NCBI GenBank assembly: GCA_035530275.1
Contig: DATKVC010000013.1
Location: 62,001-126,000 of the forward strand
DNA from: CAIJMU01 sp035530275
Lineage (GTDB): Bacteria > Spirochaetota > Spirochaetia > Treponematales > Rectinemataceae
DNA: 64,000 bases
Direction of reading: 5' to 3'
The position numbers and the translations under genes were made by a program. Below the pieces are notes generated by a model that did no database searches, had not been told where the DNA came from, and worked only from the letters and a program-made list of their open reading frames with translations. This document shows positions 41,232-49,639 of this stretch, one piece after another. Position 1 is the first letter of the stretch; each line of letters begins with the position of its first letter.

Positions 41232-42608
41232 ATGACCCTCGACCTGCACACGCTCTTTTGGGTTCTCTCCCTGACCTTCGGCATGACGGTCCTGTTTTCC
41301 CTCGTCCTCTACCGGATCGAGGGGCCCTTCCCCGGGGCACGGCTCTGGATACTCGCCCAAGCTATGGCTGCAATCGGCACCCTCCTCTTTTCAGAGCGTG
41401 ACGACAGCCCCTACCTCGCCTTGGTCGCGGCCAACGCCCTCCTCGTGGCCGCGGAGCTTGCCTTCGCACATGCCGCCTGGGCCTACCGACGAGGAAGGCG
41501 CTTCCCTCTCTGGACCTACGCATTGGTACTAATCGTCGCGGTGGTTCTCATCGCCTCGGATCGCCTTTCCTTCAATTTCCGGAACATCGTCGTTTCGGCC
41601 GCAATGGGGAGCGTCAGCGGCTGGACTTCGACGATCCTCTATCGCGGAATAGACAAACGCTACCGCACCGCGGCCTTCTTCACGGCCCTGCCCTTCGCCC
41701 TCGGGGCGGCGGGCAATCTCGCCCAGGCGATCATGTCGCTGAACGCGCCGAGAACGATGAGTTACAGGGATATCGGCGTCGGGCATGCCTTCATCTACCT
41801 CCTTTCCATAGCGATGGCCTCTTTCTCCCTTCTCGGGTTCTTCCTCCTTGCCACGCAGAGGAGGCGTTACCTCATTGAATCCCAAGGGACGCGCCTCGCC
41901 GAGGCCAACGCGGCGCTTCAAGAGGCGGATCGCGTCAAGGACCTCTTCCTGTCGATGCTCGCCCACGATCTCAGGAGCCCCATTTCGGGGGCGGCGCGCT
42001 ATGCGCGCAAACACCTGCTTCCCCTCGAAGTCGATATCGACGCAAAGCGGGGGGCCCTCGACATCCTCGTCGTTTCCCTCGAGAAGGCGGCCAATCTCCT
42101 CGAGAATCTCCTTTTGTGGAGCAAGTCCGGAAAGAAAGACTATCCCCTTGTCCTCGAAGAGTTCGATCTGGCCGAGGAGGCCCGCGCGGTCATCGGCCTC
42201 TTTCTCCCCGCCTTCGAGGACAAGGGTATCCGTCTGCGCGAATCCTTGCAGCCCGCCCGGATACGGAACGAAAGGAAATCCGTCAACCTCGTCATCAGGA
42301 ACATGCTCTCGAACGCGCTGAAATTCAGCCCGCCGGGGGCGGAGATAGAGATCGCGACGAAGAGCGACGCTTCGGGGATTTTCGAAGTGACGGTGGGGGA
42401 CAGGGGAAGAGGAATCGACCCCGACATCAGGTCCCGCCTGTACCGCATCGATGTCAGAGTCAGCAGCCTCGGCACGGCGGGGGAATGCGGTTCGGGTCTT
42501 GGGCTCATTCTATGCGCCGACTACGCAAGGCGTATCGGCGCGAACTTCGGGGTCGAAGAGAGGGAGGGCGGCGGAATCCTGGCCCGAATTCGGCTGACGA
42601 GCCTGTAG
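41232..42608 (+). CDS. Multi-helix membrane histidine kinase
   Basis: This 458-residue sensor kinase has seven hydrophobic helices (residues about 8-205) that form an integral membrane sensor with little periplasmic sequence. The DHp helix follows, with phospho-acceptor His245 in LSMLAHDLRSPIS, then the N box LVIRNMLSNALKFSP, G1 DRGRGIDPD and G2 GSGLGL. The ATP lid is short. It converges on a stand-alone receiver gene 25 bp away, a probable partner. The 7TM sensor resembles generic MASE/7TMR-type inputs but no named family is certain. Confidence 0.9.
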   Translation: MTLDLHTLFWVLSLTFGMTVLFSLVLYRIEGPFPGARLWILAQAMAAIGTLLFSERDDSPYLALVAANALLVAAELAFAHAAWAYRRGRRFPLWTYALVLIVAVVLIASDRLSFNFRNIVVSAAMGSVSGWTSTILYRGIDKRYRTAAFFTALPFALGAAGNLAQAIMSLNAPRTMSYRDIGVGHAFIYLLSIAMASFSLLGFFLLATQRRRYLIESQGTRLAEANAALQEADRVKDLFLSMLAHDLRSPISGAARYARKHLLPLEVDIDAKRGALDILVVSLEKAANLLENLLLWSKSGKKDYPLVLEEFDLAEEARAVIGLFLPAFEDKGIRLRESLQPARIRNERKSVNLVIRNMLSNALKFSPPGAEIEIATKSDASGIFEVTVGDRGRGIDPDIRSRLYRIDVRVSSLGTAGECGSGLGLILCADYARRIGANFGVEEREGGGILARIRLTSL

Positions 42609-42633
42609 CCGTCAGATAGTCGAACTCATCGGC

Positions 42634-43014
42634 TCAGAACAGTGGCGCGAGATTCCCGGAAAGGATTCCGTCGATGGTCTTGAGGAGGCTCGGAAGGGAA
42701 TAGGGTTTCTGCAAATACCAGGCGGGGCTCGTCCTCTTGATTCGATCCTCGACGTCCTTGAGGGCGTAGGAGGTGAGATAGACGATGGGAGTGGGATAAA
42801 AGCCCCGGATCTGCATCGCCGAATCGATGCCGTCCCTGAAGCCGTGCAGCTTGATATCCATAATTATGAGATCGGGTCGATTCTTGATCGTCTGGAACAT
42901 CGCCTTGTCGCCCGAGTCCTCCACGCCGACGACTTCATGTCCCGCGCCCTGGAGATCCTCGGTCAATTCGAGTTCGAGCACGGGCTCATCCTCGACTATC
43001 AATATTTTTGCCAT
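42634..43014 (-). CDS. Single-domain response regulator (CheY-like)
   Basis: This 126-residue receiver domain has acidic pocket VEDE (residues 7-10), phospho-acceptor Asp53 in IIMDIKLHG, switch Thr81 in VYLTSYA and Lys103 in LQKPYSL. There is no output domain. The HGFRDGIDSAMQI loop is of the type found beside hybrid or PAS kinases rather than flagellar CheY. The gene is convergent with the histidine kinase gene. It probably relays phosphate to another protein. Confidence 0.92.
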   Translation of the reverse strand: MAKILIVEDEPVLELELTEDLQGAGHEVVGVEDSGDKAMFQTIKNRPDLIIMDIKLHGFRDGIDSAMQIRGFYPTPIVYLTSYALKDVEDRIKRTSPAWYLQKPYSLPSLLKTIDGILSGNLAPLF

Positions 43015-43161
43015 GATGCAGCGCGAGCCTCCTCCGCGTACGAGTCATCGTCATGGAGCTCGATGAGCCCATGACGAATCCGACTATATCGCAGGATAGG
43101 CTATCCGGGGAGGGTTCACAAGCTTCCGACTCGCCCATCCCCCCCGGAAATCGCCGAATTG

Positions 43162-44175
43162 TCAGGGCGTCTTCTTCATGAAAGATGCCGCGTCCTTGAA
43201 GATGGAGCCGAGGGACCAGGAGGAGACTTGGTAGCTCAGCGCGGAGGCTTGGCCGTTGTCGCTCGTCCTCACCCACCACCGTCCGTCGCCCGCCTGGCCG
43301 CCCACCTCGATGACGCGGGTCTTTCCCGTGCCCAGAGAAAGGCTGAGGGTCGCGTTAATCTTGTCGAAGGCTCCGACAGGAGGGTGGGAGGCGAGGTCGA
43401 CAGCCTCGAGGTTAAGGGCCGCCCTGAGCATCGATTCGACGGCGACGGTGTCGGGGACCTGACTGCCGCTCTTCCATCCGTCGGCGGCGCGATCGAAGCT
43501 AAAGGCTATGTGCTTCGGCGCGATGCGCTTGGGAGCCGCGGCACCCGGAGTCGCGGCCGCCTGGGCCGCGAAATCCACATCGGCGGAGGCGAGGGCGGAC
43601 TGGACGCTATCGCTCCCCGTCGCCGTCTTCCAGATCCTGAGGTCAAGCCAGGAACCGCGATCGGCGGTGAGCCAGGACGAGATGTCGCTGTCGACGAGCC
43701 AGGAGGCATCGGAGGCCGCAAAACGGACATAGAGCCCCGCCCCAGTCGGCCCTCGGTTGCCCGCCTTGAGGTCGAGGAGGACCTTGCCCCTGGCGTCCGA
43801 AATCTTGAGGGACTTCGCGTGGGCATCGTCGAGACCGAGGTTGTTCCAGGCTTCCTTGGCCGTGGCCATGGGTCTTCGGTGTCCAGCTTTCGCGAGGGCG
43901 GAAAGGAAGGCCTCTACCCGGGAGGTCTGGACAGGGAGGGCGTCGCCGCCATCCAGCAACTGCCACTGCCCGCCCTGCTTCGCCAAATGGAGGCTCGAGG
44001 CGCCGACGTTTATCGCGATATCGGCCGCCGCGTCGGCCTTGCCGGAGAGGAGGGCCCCCGATTCCGATCGCGCGGCGACGCGCTCGGGGCTGAAGAACAG
44101 GCCGAGGCCCCAGACGAGAAGGAGGAGGAGGAGGGAGCCGGAAAGCCACTTCACCTTGTCTTCGTAGCGCATCAT
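43162..44175 (-). CDS. DUF4340-domain protein of the GldG-like ABC locus
   Basis: This 337-residue protein has one N-terminal membrane helix (WLSGSLLLLLLVWGLGLFF) and a periplasmic beta-rich body with DUF4340-like repeats: GGQWQLLDGGDALPVQTSRVEAFLSALAKA and IELGG/VIEVGGQAGDGRWWVRTSD. It is co-encoded with GldG-type, permease and ATPase genes, an association seen in many bacteria. The start overlaps the GldG-like stop (ATGA). It is probably an accessory factor of the complex; molecular role unknown. Confidence 0.82.
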   Translation of the reverse strand: MMRYEDKVKWLSGSLLLLLLVWGLGLFFSPERVAARSESGALLSGKADAAADIAINVGASSLHLAKQGGQWQLLDGGDALPVQTSRVEAFLSALAKAGHRRPMATAKEAWNNLGLDDAHAKSLKISDARGKVLLDLKAGNRGPTGAGLYVRFAASDASWLVDSDISSWLTADRGSWLDLRIWKTATGSDSVQSALASADVDFAAQAAATPGAAAPKRIAPKHIAFSFDRAADGWKSGSQVPDTVAVESMLRAALNLEAVDLASHPPVGAFDKINATLSLSLGTGKTRVIEVGGQAGDGRWWVRTSDNGQASALSYQVSSWSLGSIFKDAASFMKKTP

Positions 44176-45827
44176 GACTCCTTCCTCCCCTTTCCCGAAG
44201 TCGCCTGCCCATCCACCTTGGCGGGCTGATCTCCGCCCATGCGGGAGAGGAGGCGGCGACGGCGACGGCGCAGCAGTCCCGCGAGGGCGACGGCCCCCGG
44301 TATGAGAACGAGGTTTAGGGCGTAGGCCAGGAGGATGATCGAATTTCTCGCGATGGGATCCTGGATCTTCGCGAGGCGGGGATCGCGGGCGCCGCGGCTC
44401 CTGATGGCCGCAAGTTCGTCGCCCGAGGAGAGCCAGTCGGCGGCCGAGGCGATGAAAGAGGCATTGAATTGGGAATTGGTCATATTCATGAGGTCGGTGG
44501 CGAAATCGGCCGAGCCGACGACGAAGAGCCGGCCTGGGCTGGCTGGCCCCTGCTCGGGCTGGAGGGCGGGGGCACCTGCCCTCGCGGGAAGCTTCGAATC
44601 GCCGAAGAAGGCGCTCGGGAATACACCTGTGAGGCTTGCGGCGAGAAGATACTGTCCGCCCGTCTTTCCGGCCTCCGCATCGAAGGATGCGGATTCCTCG
44701 GGTTGGACGGCGAAGTTGGCCGTCTGGAGCCAGGCCTTGGGCGAGGACTTGACGAGGGGCTCCTCCTTCACGCCGGCTATCGGCTTGAGGGTGAGGGGGC
44801 TCGGCCAGAAGAGGTCGAGGCCGGCCAGGTGGGCGGTCACGGGATTGGCCTTCGAGGCGTATTCGGGTCGCGTTACGACGAAATGCGGATAGGGCGTATA
44901 GCGAATGATCTGGGCACCGTTCGGCGCCATCTGCTGGAATGGGACGGTGAGGGCGGAGGCGTCAAGGAGGAGGCTCCGCTGCACCTCGACGCCCCAGGCG
45001 CCGAGGGCGCGGACCAAGGCGTCCTTGGCAAGCGGACCTGCGGTGAGGTTCTGGCTCGCGTTGACGTTGATGCCCTTGGCGGCGACGAAAAGGGCGCCCC
45101 CGCGCTCGAGGTATTCGTCGATCCTGTAGACGTCGTAGTCATCGAGGTCGTTGCCGCCGAGGACGAGGAGGACCTTGGTGTCGGGAGGCACGGCGTCGCC
45201 GCGATTGAGCTCGGCCACCTGCCAGCCGGATTTCGTGAGTTCGTCGTTCAGGGTCTTGTAGTCGTTGGAGAGGGACTTGTCCGCGTCACCGACGAGGACC
45301 TCGAGTTTCTGCGGCTCGTTCTTCACCGCCCGGCGAATGGCCTTCACGAGATCGTATTCGAGGGTTGAGACGTCGAGGACGAAGGGCAGGACCTCGGTTC
45401 GGTCGAGATACTGGACGACGATCCCCGAATACACGACGGCGACGCGCTGCTCGTTCTGATCGACGATCTGCATCTGCCTGCCTTGGACACCGAGACCCTC
45501 CACGGCCCCGGCCTTCGAGGTCGGATCTTCCACGGAGACGTCGATGCGTCCGTGCGAGGAGGCCTCGAATTCGCGCAGCATGTCCTCGACGGTCTTCGGG
45601 CCGGGGTGCCGGGCCGAGAGGGTCGGGGAAATATAATAGGTAATATGAAGATGTTCCGGTATCTCCTTCCACAGTCCGAGGGAGACCTTGGAGAGGCTCT
45701 GGCTGTGGTCCGAGGAGAGGTCGAGGCGGAAGGCGAAGCGCCCCACGACGAGGAGGGCGGCCACGATCACCGCGCTCGTCAGCGCGAGGAGGATCGCCCC
45801 CCGAAGCTTGCCTGTTCTCGAGTTCAT
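44172..45827 (-). CDS. GldG-family ABC-associated protein
   Basis: This 551-residue protein has TM1 at 9-31, a periplasmic domain starting YYISPTLSARHPGPKTVEDMLREFEA, the glutamine-amidotransferase-like fold KVLLVLGGNDLDDYDVYRIDEYLERGGALFVAA, and a C-terminal helix (NSIILLAYALNLVLIPGAVALAGLL) with a basic cytoplasmic tail. That is the GldG/IFT52-like ABC_transp_aux architecture. GldG partners GldA/GldF in Bacteroidota gliding and secretion. Elsewhere its function is unclear. It lies 4 bp downstream of the permease stop. Confidence 0.86.
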   Translation of the reverse strand: MNSRTGKLRGAILLALTSAVIVAALLVVGRFAFRLDLSSDHSQSLSKVSLGLWKEIPEHLHITYYISPTLSARHPGPKTVEDMLREFEASSHGRIDVSVEDPTSKAGAVEGLGVQGRQMQIVDQNEQRVAVVYSGIVVQYLDRTEVLPFVLDVSTLEYDLVKAIRRAVKNEPQKLEVLVGDADKSLSNDYKTLNDELTKSGWQVAELNRGDAVPPDTKVLLVLGGNDLDDYDVYRIDEYLERGGALFVAAKGINVNASQNLTAGPLAKDALVRALGAWGVEVQRSLLLDASALTVPFQQMAPNGAQIIRYTPYPHFVVTRPEYASKANPVTAHLAGLDLFWPSPLTLKPIAGVKEEPLVKSSPKAWLQTANFAVQPEESASFDAEAGKTGGQYLLAASLTGVFPSAFFGDSKLPARAGAPALQPEQGPASPGRLFVVGSADFATDLMNMTNSQFNASFIASAADWLSSGDELAAIRSRGARDPRLAKIQDPIARNSIILLAYALNLVLIPGAVALAGLLRRRRRRLLSRMGGDQPAKVDGQATSGKGRKES

Positions 45828-45831
45828 GCTG

Positions 45832-46554
45832 TCAACTCCATTTCCGGCGCCCGAGGGTCCAGGCGGTCAGGTAGAGGAAGAAGAAGGTCGCGGCGAGGTA
45901 GTAGGCGAGGTCGCGCGAGTCGAGTACTCCGCGGCCGAAGCCGTTGAAATGCCTGGCGAGCGACAGCCAGTTGAGGAGGTCGGCGAGGGTCCCCGCCGAG
46001 CCGAGGTAGGAGGCCAACCTGTCGATGAGGACGAGGAGGAGGAGCAGCAGGGTCGAGCCGAGGAAGGCGCTCACCTGGTTCCGCGCCTTGCTCGAAACCC
46101 ACTGGCCTATGGCCGTGGCCGCGGCAGCCACGAGGAGGACGCCGAGGTATTGGCCAGCGAGGACGCCGGGGTCGAAGCTGCCGAGGAAGGAGGCCATGAT
46201 GGGCACAGGAATCGTCAAGAGGACGGCGATGGCGACGATGGCGAAGGCCGCGAGGAATTTGCCCACGACGAGACCGAGTTCGGCGAAGGGAAGGGTGAGG
46301 AGGAGCTCTCCCGTGCCCAGCCTCGCCTCCTCCGCCCAACTCCTCATCGTGAGGGCCGGAACGACGAAGGCGAGGACGATGGGCATCATGCCGAACCACG
46401 AGGAAAGATCGGCGAGGCCGACGGCGTAAAAGCCCGTGACGAAATAGAGCCAGGCCGAGGTGAAGACGAGGAAGGCCACGATGAGGCCGTAGGCTATCGG
46501 CGTATTGAAGGCCGCTCGGAATTCGCGGCGGAAGACGGGAAGGAAACCCTTCAT
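45832..46554 (-). CDS. ABC-2 type permease (GldF-like)
   Basis: This 240-residue membrane protein has six helices. MKGFLPVFRREFRAAFNTPIAYGLIVAFLVFTS and FVVPALTMRSWAEEARLGTGELLLTLPF are hallmark segments of GldF/NosY-like permeases (ABC2_membrane family). ATG 46554 overlaps the ATPase stop by four bases. The longer frame upstream is a shadow of the ATPase gene. Confidence 0.9.
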   Translation of the reverse strand: MKGFLPVFRREFRAAFNTPIAYGLIVAFLVFTSAWLYFVTGFYAVGLADLSSWFGMMPIVLAFVVPALTMRSWAEEARLGTGELLLTLPFAELGLVVGKFLAAFAIVAIAVLLTIPVPIMASFLGSFDPGVLAGQYLGVLLVAAAATAIGQWVSSKARNQVSAFLGSTLLLLLLVLIDRLASYLGSAGTLADLLNWLSLARHFNGFGRGVLDSRDLAYYLAATFFFLYLTAWTLGRRKWS

Positions 46555-47519
46555 TCCTTTCCTCCTTCGGTCGTAAGCTTGACGAAGATTTCTTCGAGGG
46601 AGAGCTTGCGCGGAACGAGTTCGAGAAGGACGAGCCCTTCGGAGACAGCCCACTCGAAGACAAGGGCGCCCGAATCAGCCTCTGCCTGCCCCGCTTGGAG
46701 GGCGATTTCGACGGCGAAGGACGAACCTTGGGCCGCCTCGAGCGAACGGAGCGCCCCGATTGAAGGCAGGCGCTTGAGGGCTGATTCGATGTCCTTGGCC
46801 CCGATTCCCTCCTTGCGAGGGCGCAGCCGGAAGGACACCCGGGCCTCGCCCTTGAGGGCCTCCCCAATTTCCTCGGCCGTTCCCTGGGCCGCGATGCGGC
46901 CCTCGTTCAGGATGAGAACCTTGGAGCAGACCGCCTCGACCTCCTGGAGAATGTGGGTCGAGAGGATGACGGTTTTCTCCTTGCCGAGCTCGCGGATGAG
47001 GGCCCTGATCTCGAGAATCTGGTTGGGATCAAGACCGCTCGTCGGCTCATCGAGGATGAGGATGTCGGGATCATGGAGGATGGCCTGGGCGAGACCCAGC
47101 CTCTGGCGGTAGCCCTTCGAGAGCTCCTCCACCGGTTTGTTGAACACCGGACCGAGGGAGCAGGCGGCGACGGCCTTGTCGATAGCCTGCCTTCTCGCCG
47201 CGCCTACCAATCCTCGTGCCTCGGCCACGAAGTCGAGATATTCCGCGGGACTCTGATCGGGATAGAGGGGAGCGGATTCGGGGAGGTAGCCGATTTTGCG
47301 TTTGATCGCGACCGGATCCTCGGTGACGTCCACCCCGTCGATCAGGGCCGAACCCTCGCTCGGGAAATGGTAGCCCGTCAGGATCTTCATGATCGTGGTC
47401 TTACCCGCGCCGTTGGGGCCGAGGAGGCCGACGACCTGGCCGCGCTCGACGGAGAAGGAGACACCCTTCACCGCCTCGACCCGGTTGTAGCTTTTACGGA
47501 GCTCTTTCGCTTCTATCAC
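46551..47519 (-). CDS. ABC transporter ATPase (GldA-like)
   Basis: This 322-residue ATPase has Walker A GLLGPNGAGKTTIMKILTG, signature ELSKGYRQRLGLAQAI, Walker B ILILDEPTSGLD and H-loop LSTHILQE. A C-terminal extension of about 85 residues (FRLRPRKEGIGAKDIESALKRL and on) is typical of GldA/NatA-type subunits. GTG 47519 is chosen for AAGGAG five bases upstream; the larger frame lacks a ribosome site. It is first gene of a four-gene unit (ATPase, permease, GldG-like, DUF4340). Confidence 0.92.
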   Translation of the reverse strand: MIEAKELRKSYNRVEAVKGVSFSVERGQVVGLLGPNGAGKTTIMKILTGYHFPSEGSALIDGVDVTEDPVAIKRKIGYLPESAPLYPDQSPAEYLDFVAEARGLVGAARRQAIDKAVAACSLGPVFNKPVEELSKGYRQRLGLAQAILHDPDILILDEPTSGLDPNQILEIRALIRELGKEKTVILSTHILQEVEAVCSKVLILNEGRIAAQGTAEEIGEALKGEARVSFRLRPRKEGIGAKDIESALKRLPSIGALRSLEAAQGSSFAVEIALQAGQAEADSGALVFEWAVSEGLVLLELVPRKLSLEEIFVKLTTEGGKE

Positions 47520-47535
47520 GTTGACTCCTTGAAGA

Positions 47536-47560
47536 GGCGAGAGGCCTCTGCCGTCTCGCC
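47536..47560 (-). promoter_or_regulatory. Leader hairpin before the GldA-like ATPase
   Basis: GGCGAGA (47536-47542) pairs with TCTCGCC (47554-47560), six bases upstream of the AAGGAG ribosome site (47525-47530 on the complement). It could shape translation initiation or be incidental. No riboswitch is recognised. Confidence 0.3.
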
Positions 47561-47667
47561 TTGGTTTCACGTATAGAGAGTGGCTAACGCCAGCGTATCG
47601 ATGGCCTTGGGTCCGAAGGGGGGACATGGCTCGACCCTGGAGGAACCCGAGAAAATCGACCGCCCTG

Positions 47668-47689
47668 AAAACCCTGTCGGGATGCCGAC
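47668..47689 (-). terminator. Weak terminator after rnz
   Basis: On the minus strand GTCGG-CATC-CCGAC (47689-47676) is followed by AGGGTTTTC. The stem is short but correctly placed ten bases beyond the rnz stop. Confidence 0.45.
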
Positions 47690-47698
47690 GGTTACAGC

Positions 47699-48628
47699 TC
47701 AGTCGATGTATTCGATGGGGAAGGCCATGCGGTCGCGCGTGAGAACGGTGTCGGGGAAGACGGTGCGGGCCTCGTCGAGGAGTACCTTCAGTTCGCGGTC
47801 GGCGTAGCGGGGGCTGTAGTGGATGAGGCCGAGCTTCCTCACTCCCCCCGCGGCCTTCGCGATCTTGGCCGCCTGGAGGGCGGTCATGTGTTTCTTCTCG
47901 ATGGCGCTCTGCAGGAGTGCGTCCTCGAACATGCCCTCGCAGATGAGGAGGTCGGAGCCGGCTACCTCGCGGGCGATCTCCGGGAAGTAGAGGCTGTCGG
48001 TGACATAGGAGAACTTGCGGCCCGAACGGGCGGGCCCGAGGACCTGCGCGGGCTCGACCACCCGCCCGTCATCGAGGCTCACGTTCTCACCGCCCTGAAG
48101 CCTCGACCATAGTGGGCCCCTCGGCACGCCGAGCTCCTGAGCCCGCTCGGGATGAAAGGCCCCCGGCCGAGGCTCTTCCTCAAGCGTATAACCGAAGCAG
48201 TTCTTCGTGTGCCTGAGCTGGAAGGAGCGAATCGTGAAGCCATCGCCCTTCCAGACGATGCCGGGTTCGGGCACTTCCTTCACGATAATCTCGTAGTTGA
48301 TGTACATGTCGAGAACACGGCGGCTTTGCTCGATGTACTCGGCGATGCGGGGAGGCCCGAAAATGTAGAGGGGCTCCTCGCGGTCCACCTGGCTCGAAAG
48401 CATCAATATGCCGGGGAGTCCCGTGACATGGTCGGCGTGCATGTGGGACACGAAAATCGCGGTGATTTTCTTCCAGCGGAGATTGAGCCTGCGGATCGAG
48501 ACCTGGGTGCCCTCGCCGCCATCGAAGAGAAAGAGCTCCCCTTCGCGGCGAAGGAGGACGCTCGTGAGTTGACGCTGGGGCAGCGGCATCATGCCGCCGC
48601 AGCCAAGGACGAATGCTTCGAGATTCAT
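47699..48628 (-). CDS. rnz: Ribonuclease Z
   Basis: This 309-residue metallo-beta-lactamase-fold endonuclease trims tRNA 3' trailers. Zinc motif SHMHADHVTGLPG (His62, His64, Asp66, His67) matches the RNase Z/ElaC form. Other ligands are HTKNCFGY, YVTDSLYFPE and LIHYSPRY. A FGPPRIAEYIEQS segment matches the flexible-arm region. It is a single gene with a short leader, downstream of the small-protein cluster. The start MNLEAFVLGCGG aligns with family N-termini. Confidence 0.93.
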   Translation of the reverse strand: MNLEAFVLGCGGMMPLPQRQLTSVLLRREGELFLFDGGEGTQVSIRRLNLRWKKITAIFVSHMHADHVTGLPGILMLSSQVDREEPLYIFGPPRIAEYIEQSRRVLDMYINYEIIVKEVPEPGIVWKGDGFTIRSFQLRHTKNCFGYTLEEEPRPGAFHPERAQELGVPRGPLWSRLQGGENVSLDDGRVVEPAQVLGPARSGRKFSYVTDSLYFPEIAREVAGSDLLICEGMFEDALLQSAIEKKHMTALQAAKIAKAAGGVRKLGLIHYSPRYADRELKVLLDEARTVFPDTVLTRDRMAFPIEYID

Positions 48629-48683
48629 GGGGCGTGACTATACCTGAAGGCTTGTCCTGAAATCAATTAAGCGCAAGACCGGC

Positions 48684-48890
48684 TCAGGTCTTCGCTTCCT
48701 CGCCGGTGGCGCCATCGTCTGCCACAGGGGCGCCCTCGTCCGCGGCCGGAGCGCCATCGACGCCGTCGGTCGGGGCGGCTTCGCCGGCCTTTTCGTGAAG
48801 TTCTTCCCTTCGCTTGAGTTTGTCGGCCTTTTTCTGCTTCTTGGCCAATTCCCGCGCGCGCTTTTCGAACTGATAATTGGGCTTTGCCAT
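48684..48890 (-). CDS. Small charged protein (KPNYQFEKRARELAKKQKK family)
   Basis: This 68-residue protein begins MAKPNYQFEKRARELAKKQKKADK, a basic helical head conserved in many bacteria, followed by an Ala/Asp/Gly/Glu-rich acidic tail. ATG 48890 is set by GGGAGG; an ATG 12 bases upstream contains that ribosome site. Function unknown; the head looks nucleic-acid or ribosome associated. It lies just downstream of the RRM gene and its terminator. Confidence 0.75.
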   Translation of the reverse strand: MAKPNYQFEKRARELAKKQKKADKLKRREELHEKAGEAAPTDGVDGAPAADEGAPVADDGATGEEAKT

Positions 48891-48925
48891 GTTTCCTCCC
48901 ACGAAATTCGGAGATACGGAAGACG

Positions 48926-48953
48926 AAAAGGCCCGACCCCTAAGGGTCGGGCC
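48926..48953 (-). terminator. Intrinsic terminator after the RRM gene
   Basis: Perfect 10-bp stem GGCCCGACCC / GGGTCGGGCC (48930-48939 and 48944-48953) with a four-base loop. On the minus strand it is followed by TTTTCG. The cleanest terminator in the window. Confidence 0.85.
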
Positions 48954-48978
48954 TGCTTACGGAGGCGGACCCTCTTGC

Positions 48979-49251
48979 TTAGTAGCGGAAATTGTCGCGG
49001 CGGGGCTTGTCCATGGCCTCATTGACCTTGAGCTGCCTGCCGTCGACGTCGCGGCCGTTCATGCCGGCGATCGCGGCGGAAGCCTCGGAGTCGGAGGCCA
49101 TTTCGACGAATCCGAAACCCTTGGAGTTGCCGGAATCGCGATCGGTGATGATCTTCACCGACTGCACCTCACCGTAGGCGTGAAACAGCTCGCCGAGATC
49201 GGCTTCGTGCGTGTTGTAGCTGAGGTTCCCAACGTAGATTTTCTTTCCCAT
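48979..49251 (-). CDS. Single-RRM RNA-binding protein
   Basis: This 90-residue protein has one RNA recognition motif: RNP2 KIYVGNL and RNP1 KGFGFVEM with the exposed aromatic residues in place. The C-terminus is short and basic (MDKPRRDNFRY). Such proteins occur in spirochaetes and cyanobacteria, where some respond to cold or act as RNA chaperones. AAGGA lies seven bases before the ATG. An unusually long upstream spacer with hairpins suggests post-transcriptional control. Confidence 0.93.
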   Translation of the reverse strand: MGKKIYVGNLSYNTHEADLGELFHAYGEVQSVKIITDRDSGNSKGFGFVEMASDSEASAAIAGMNGRDVDGRQLKVNEAMDKPRRDNFRY

Positions 49252-49401
49252 GACCAGTTCCTTTTTCCCGCCGGCTCTTCGCCCCGGGACTCTGTGATAC
49301 GTTTATCGGAGATAAACGCTTGTCCTCCACCCCATTACAGGTTTAGGAGGGATGAGTGGAGCATCGGACAAGCGTAACGGTACGTTCCTCAAGCAAACAA
49401 C

Positions 49402-49445
49402 TTGGGTTCTTACGGTCTTTCAAAAGCGGCCGTAAGGAAGCCCAA
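49402..49445. other. Two-part hairpin, possible structured RNA
   Basis: TTGGG (49402-49406) pairs with CCCAA (49441-49445), and CTTACGG (49409-49415) with CCGTAAG (49430-49436), separated by small internal loops and a 14-base loop. It could form in RNA from either strand. No known RNA family is recognised. Confidence 0.4.
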
Positions 49446-49557
49446 ATCGATCTCATGTTCCGGAAAGGGCAGTACGTCTATGGCTCGAATAACTCTCTCG
49501 AAGGGGATAATAACACATATCAAAGACTTAGTCTCTACCATCTACCTCGCGCGGACG

Positions 49558-49590
49558 AAAAAAAAACATGAGGCAGCTACCCTAAGTTTC
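49558..49590 (-). terminator. Candidate terminator after the GntR gene
   Basis: On the minus strand an imperfect stem (AAAC-tt-AGG-N7-CCT-cat-GTTT) runs into a nine-T tract (49566-49558). It lies about 50 bases beyond the gntR stop. The stem is weak; the T tract is strong. Confidence 0.4.
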
Positions 49591-49639
49591 GCCGTCGAAA
49601 GGACCTCGCCGGCCGACAGCAGCGGGATGCGATGCCGAC

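Larger units (their letters stand above)
49252..49639 (-). other. 388-bp non-coding region upstream of the RRM gene
   Basis: No convincing gene. The stretch is less GC-rich than its flanks. It contains a 19-bp hairpin CGTTTATC-N3-GATAAACG (49300-49318), a long-range inverted repeat ACGCTTGTCC (49316-49325) / GGACAAGCGT (49366-49375), a two-part hairpin at 49402-49445 and an A9/T9 run at 49558-49566. A 71-codon frame (GTG 49356) with AGGAGG upstream exists on the plus strand but has no recognisable features. It may be the RRM leader or a small RNA gene. Confidence 0.5.

Noticed and set aside
43107..43148. TCCGGGG / CCCCGGA pairing between the receiver and DUF4340 genes
   Set aside because: Imperfect, with a long loop and no T tract; not convincing as terminator.
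49356..49571. 71-codon plus-strand frame (GTG) with AGGAGG upstream in the RRM spacer
   Set aside because: The ribosome site is good but the peptide shows no recognisable features and the DNA is better explained by hairpins; kept as an alternative only.
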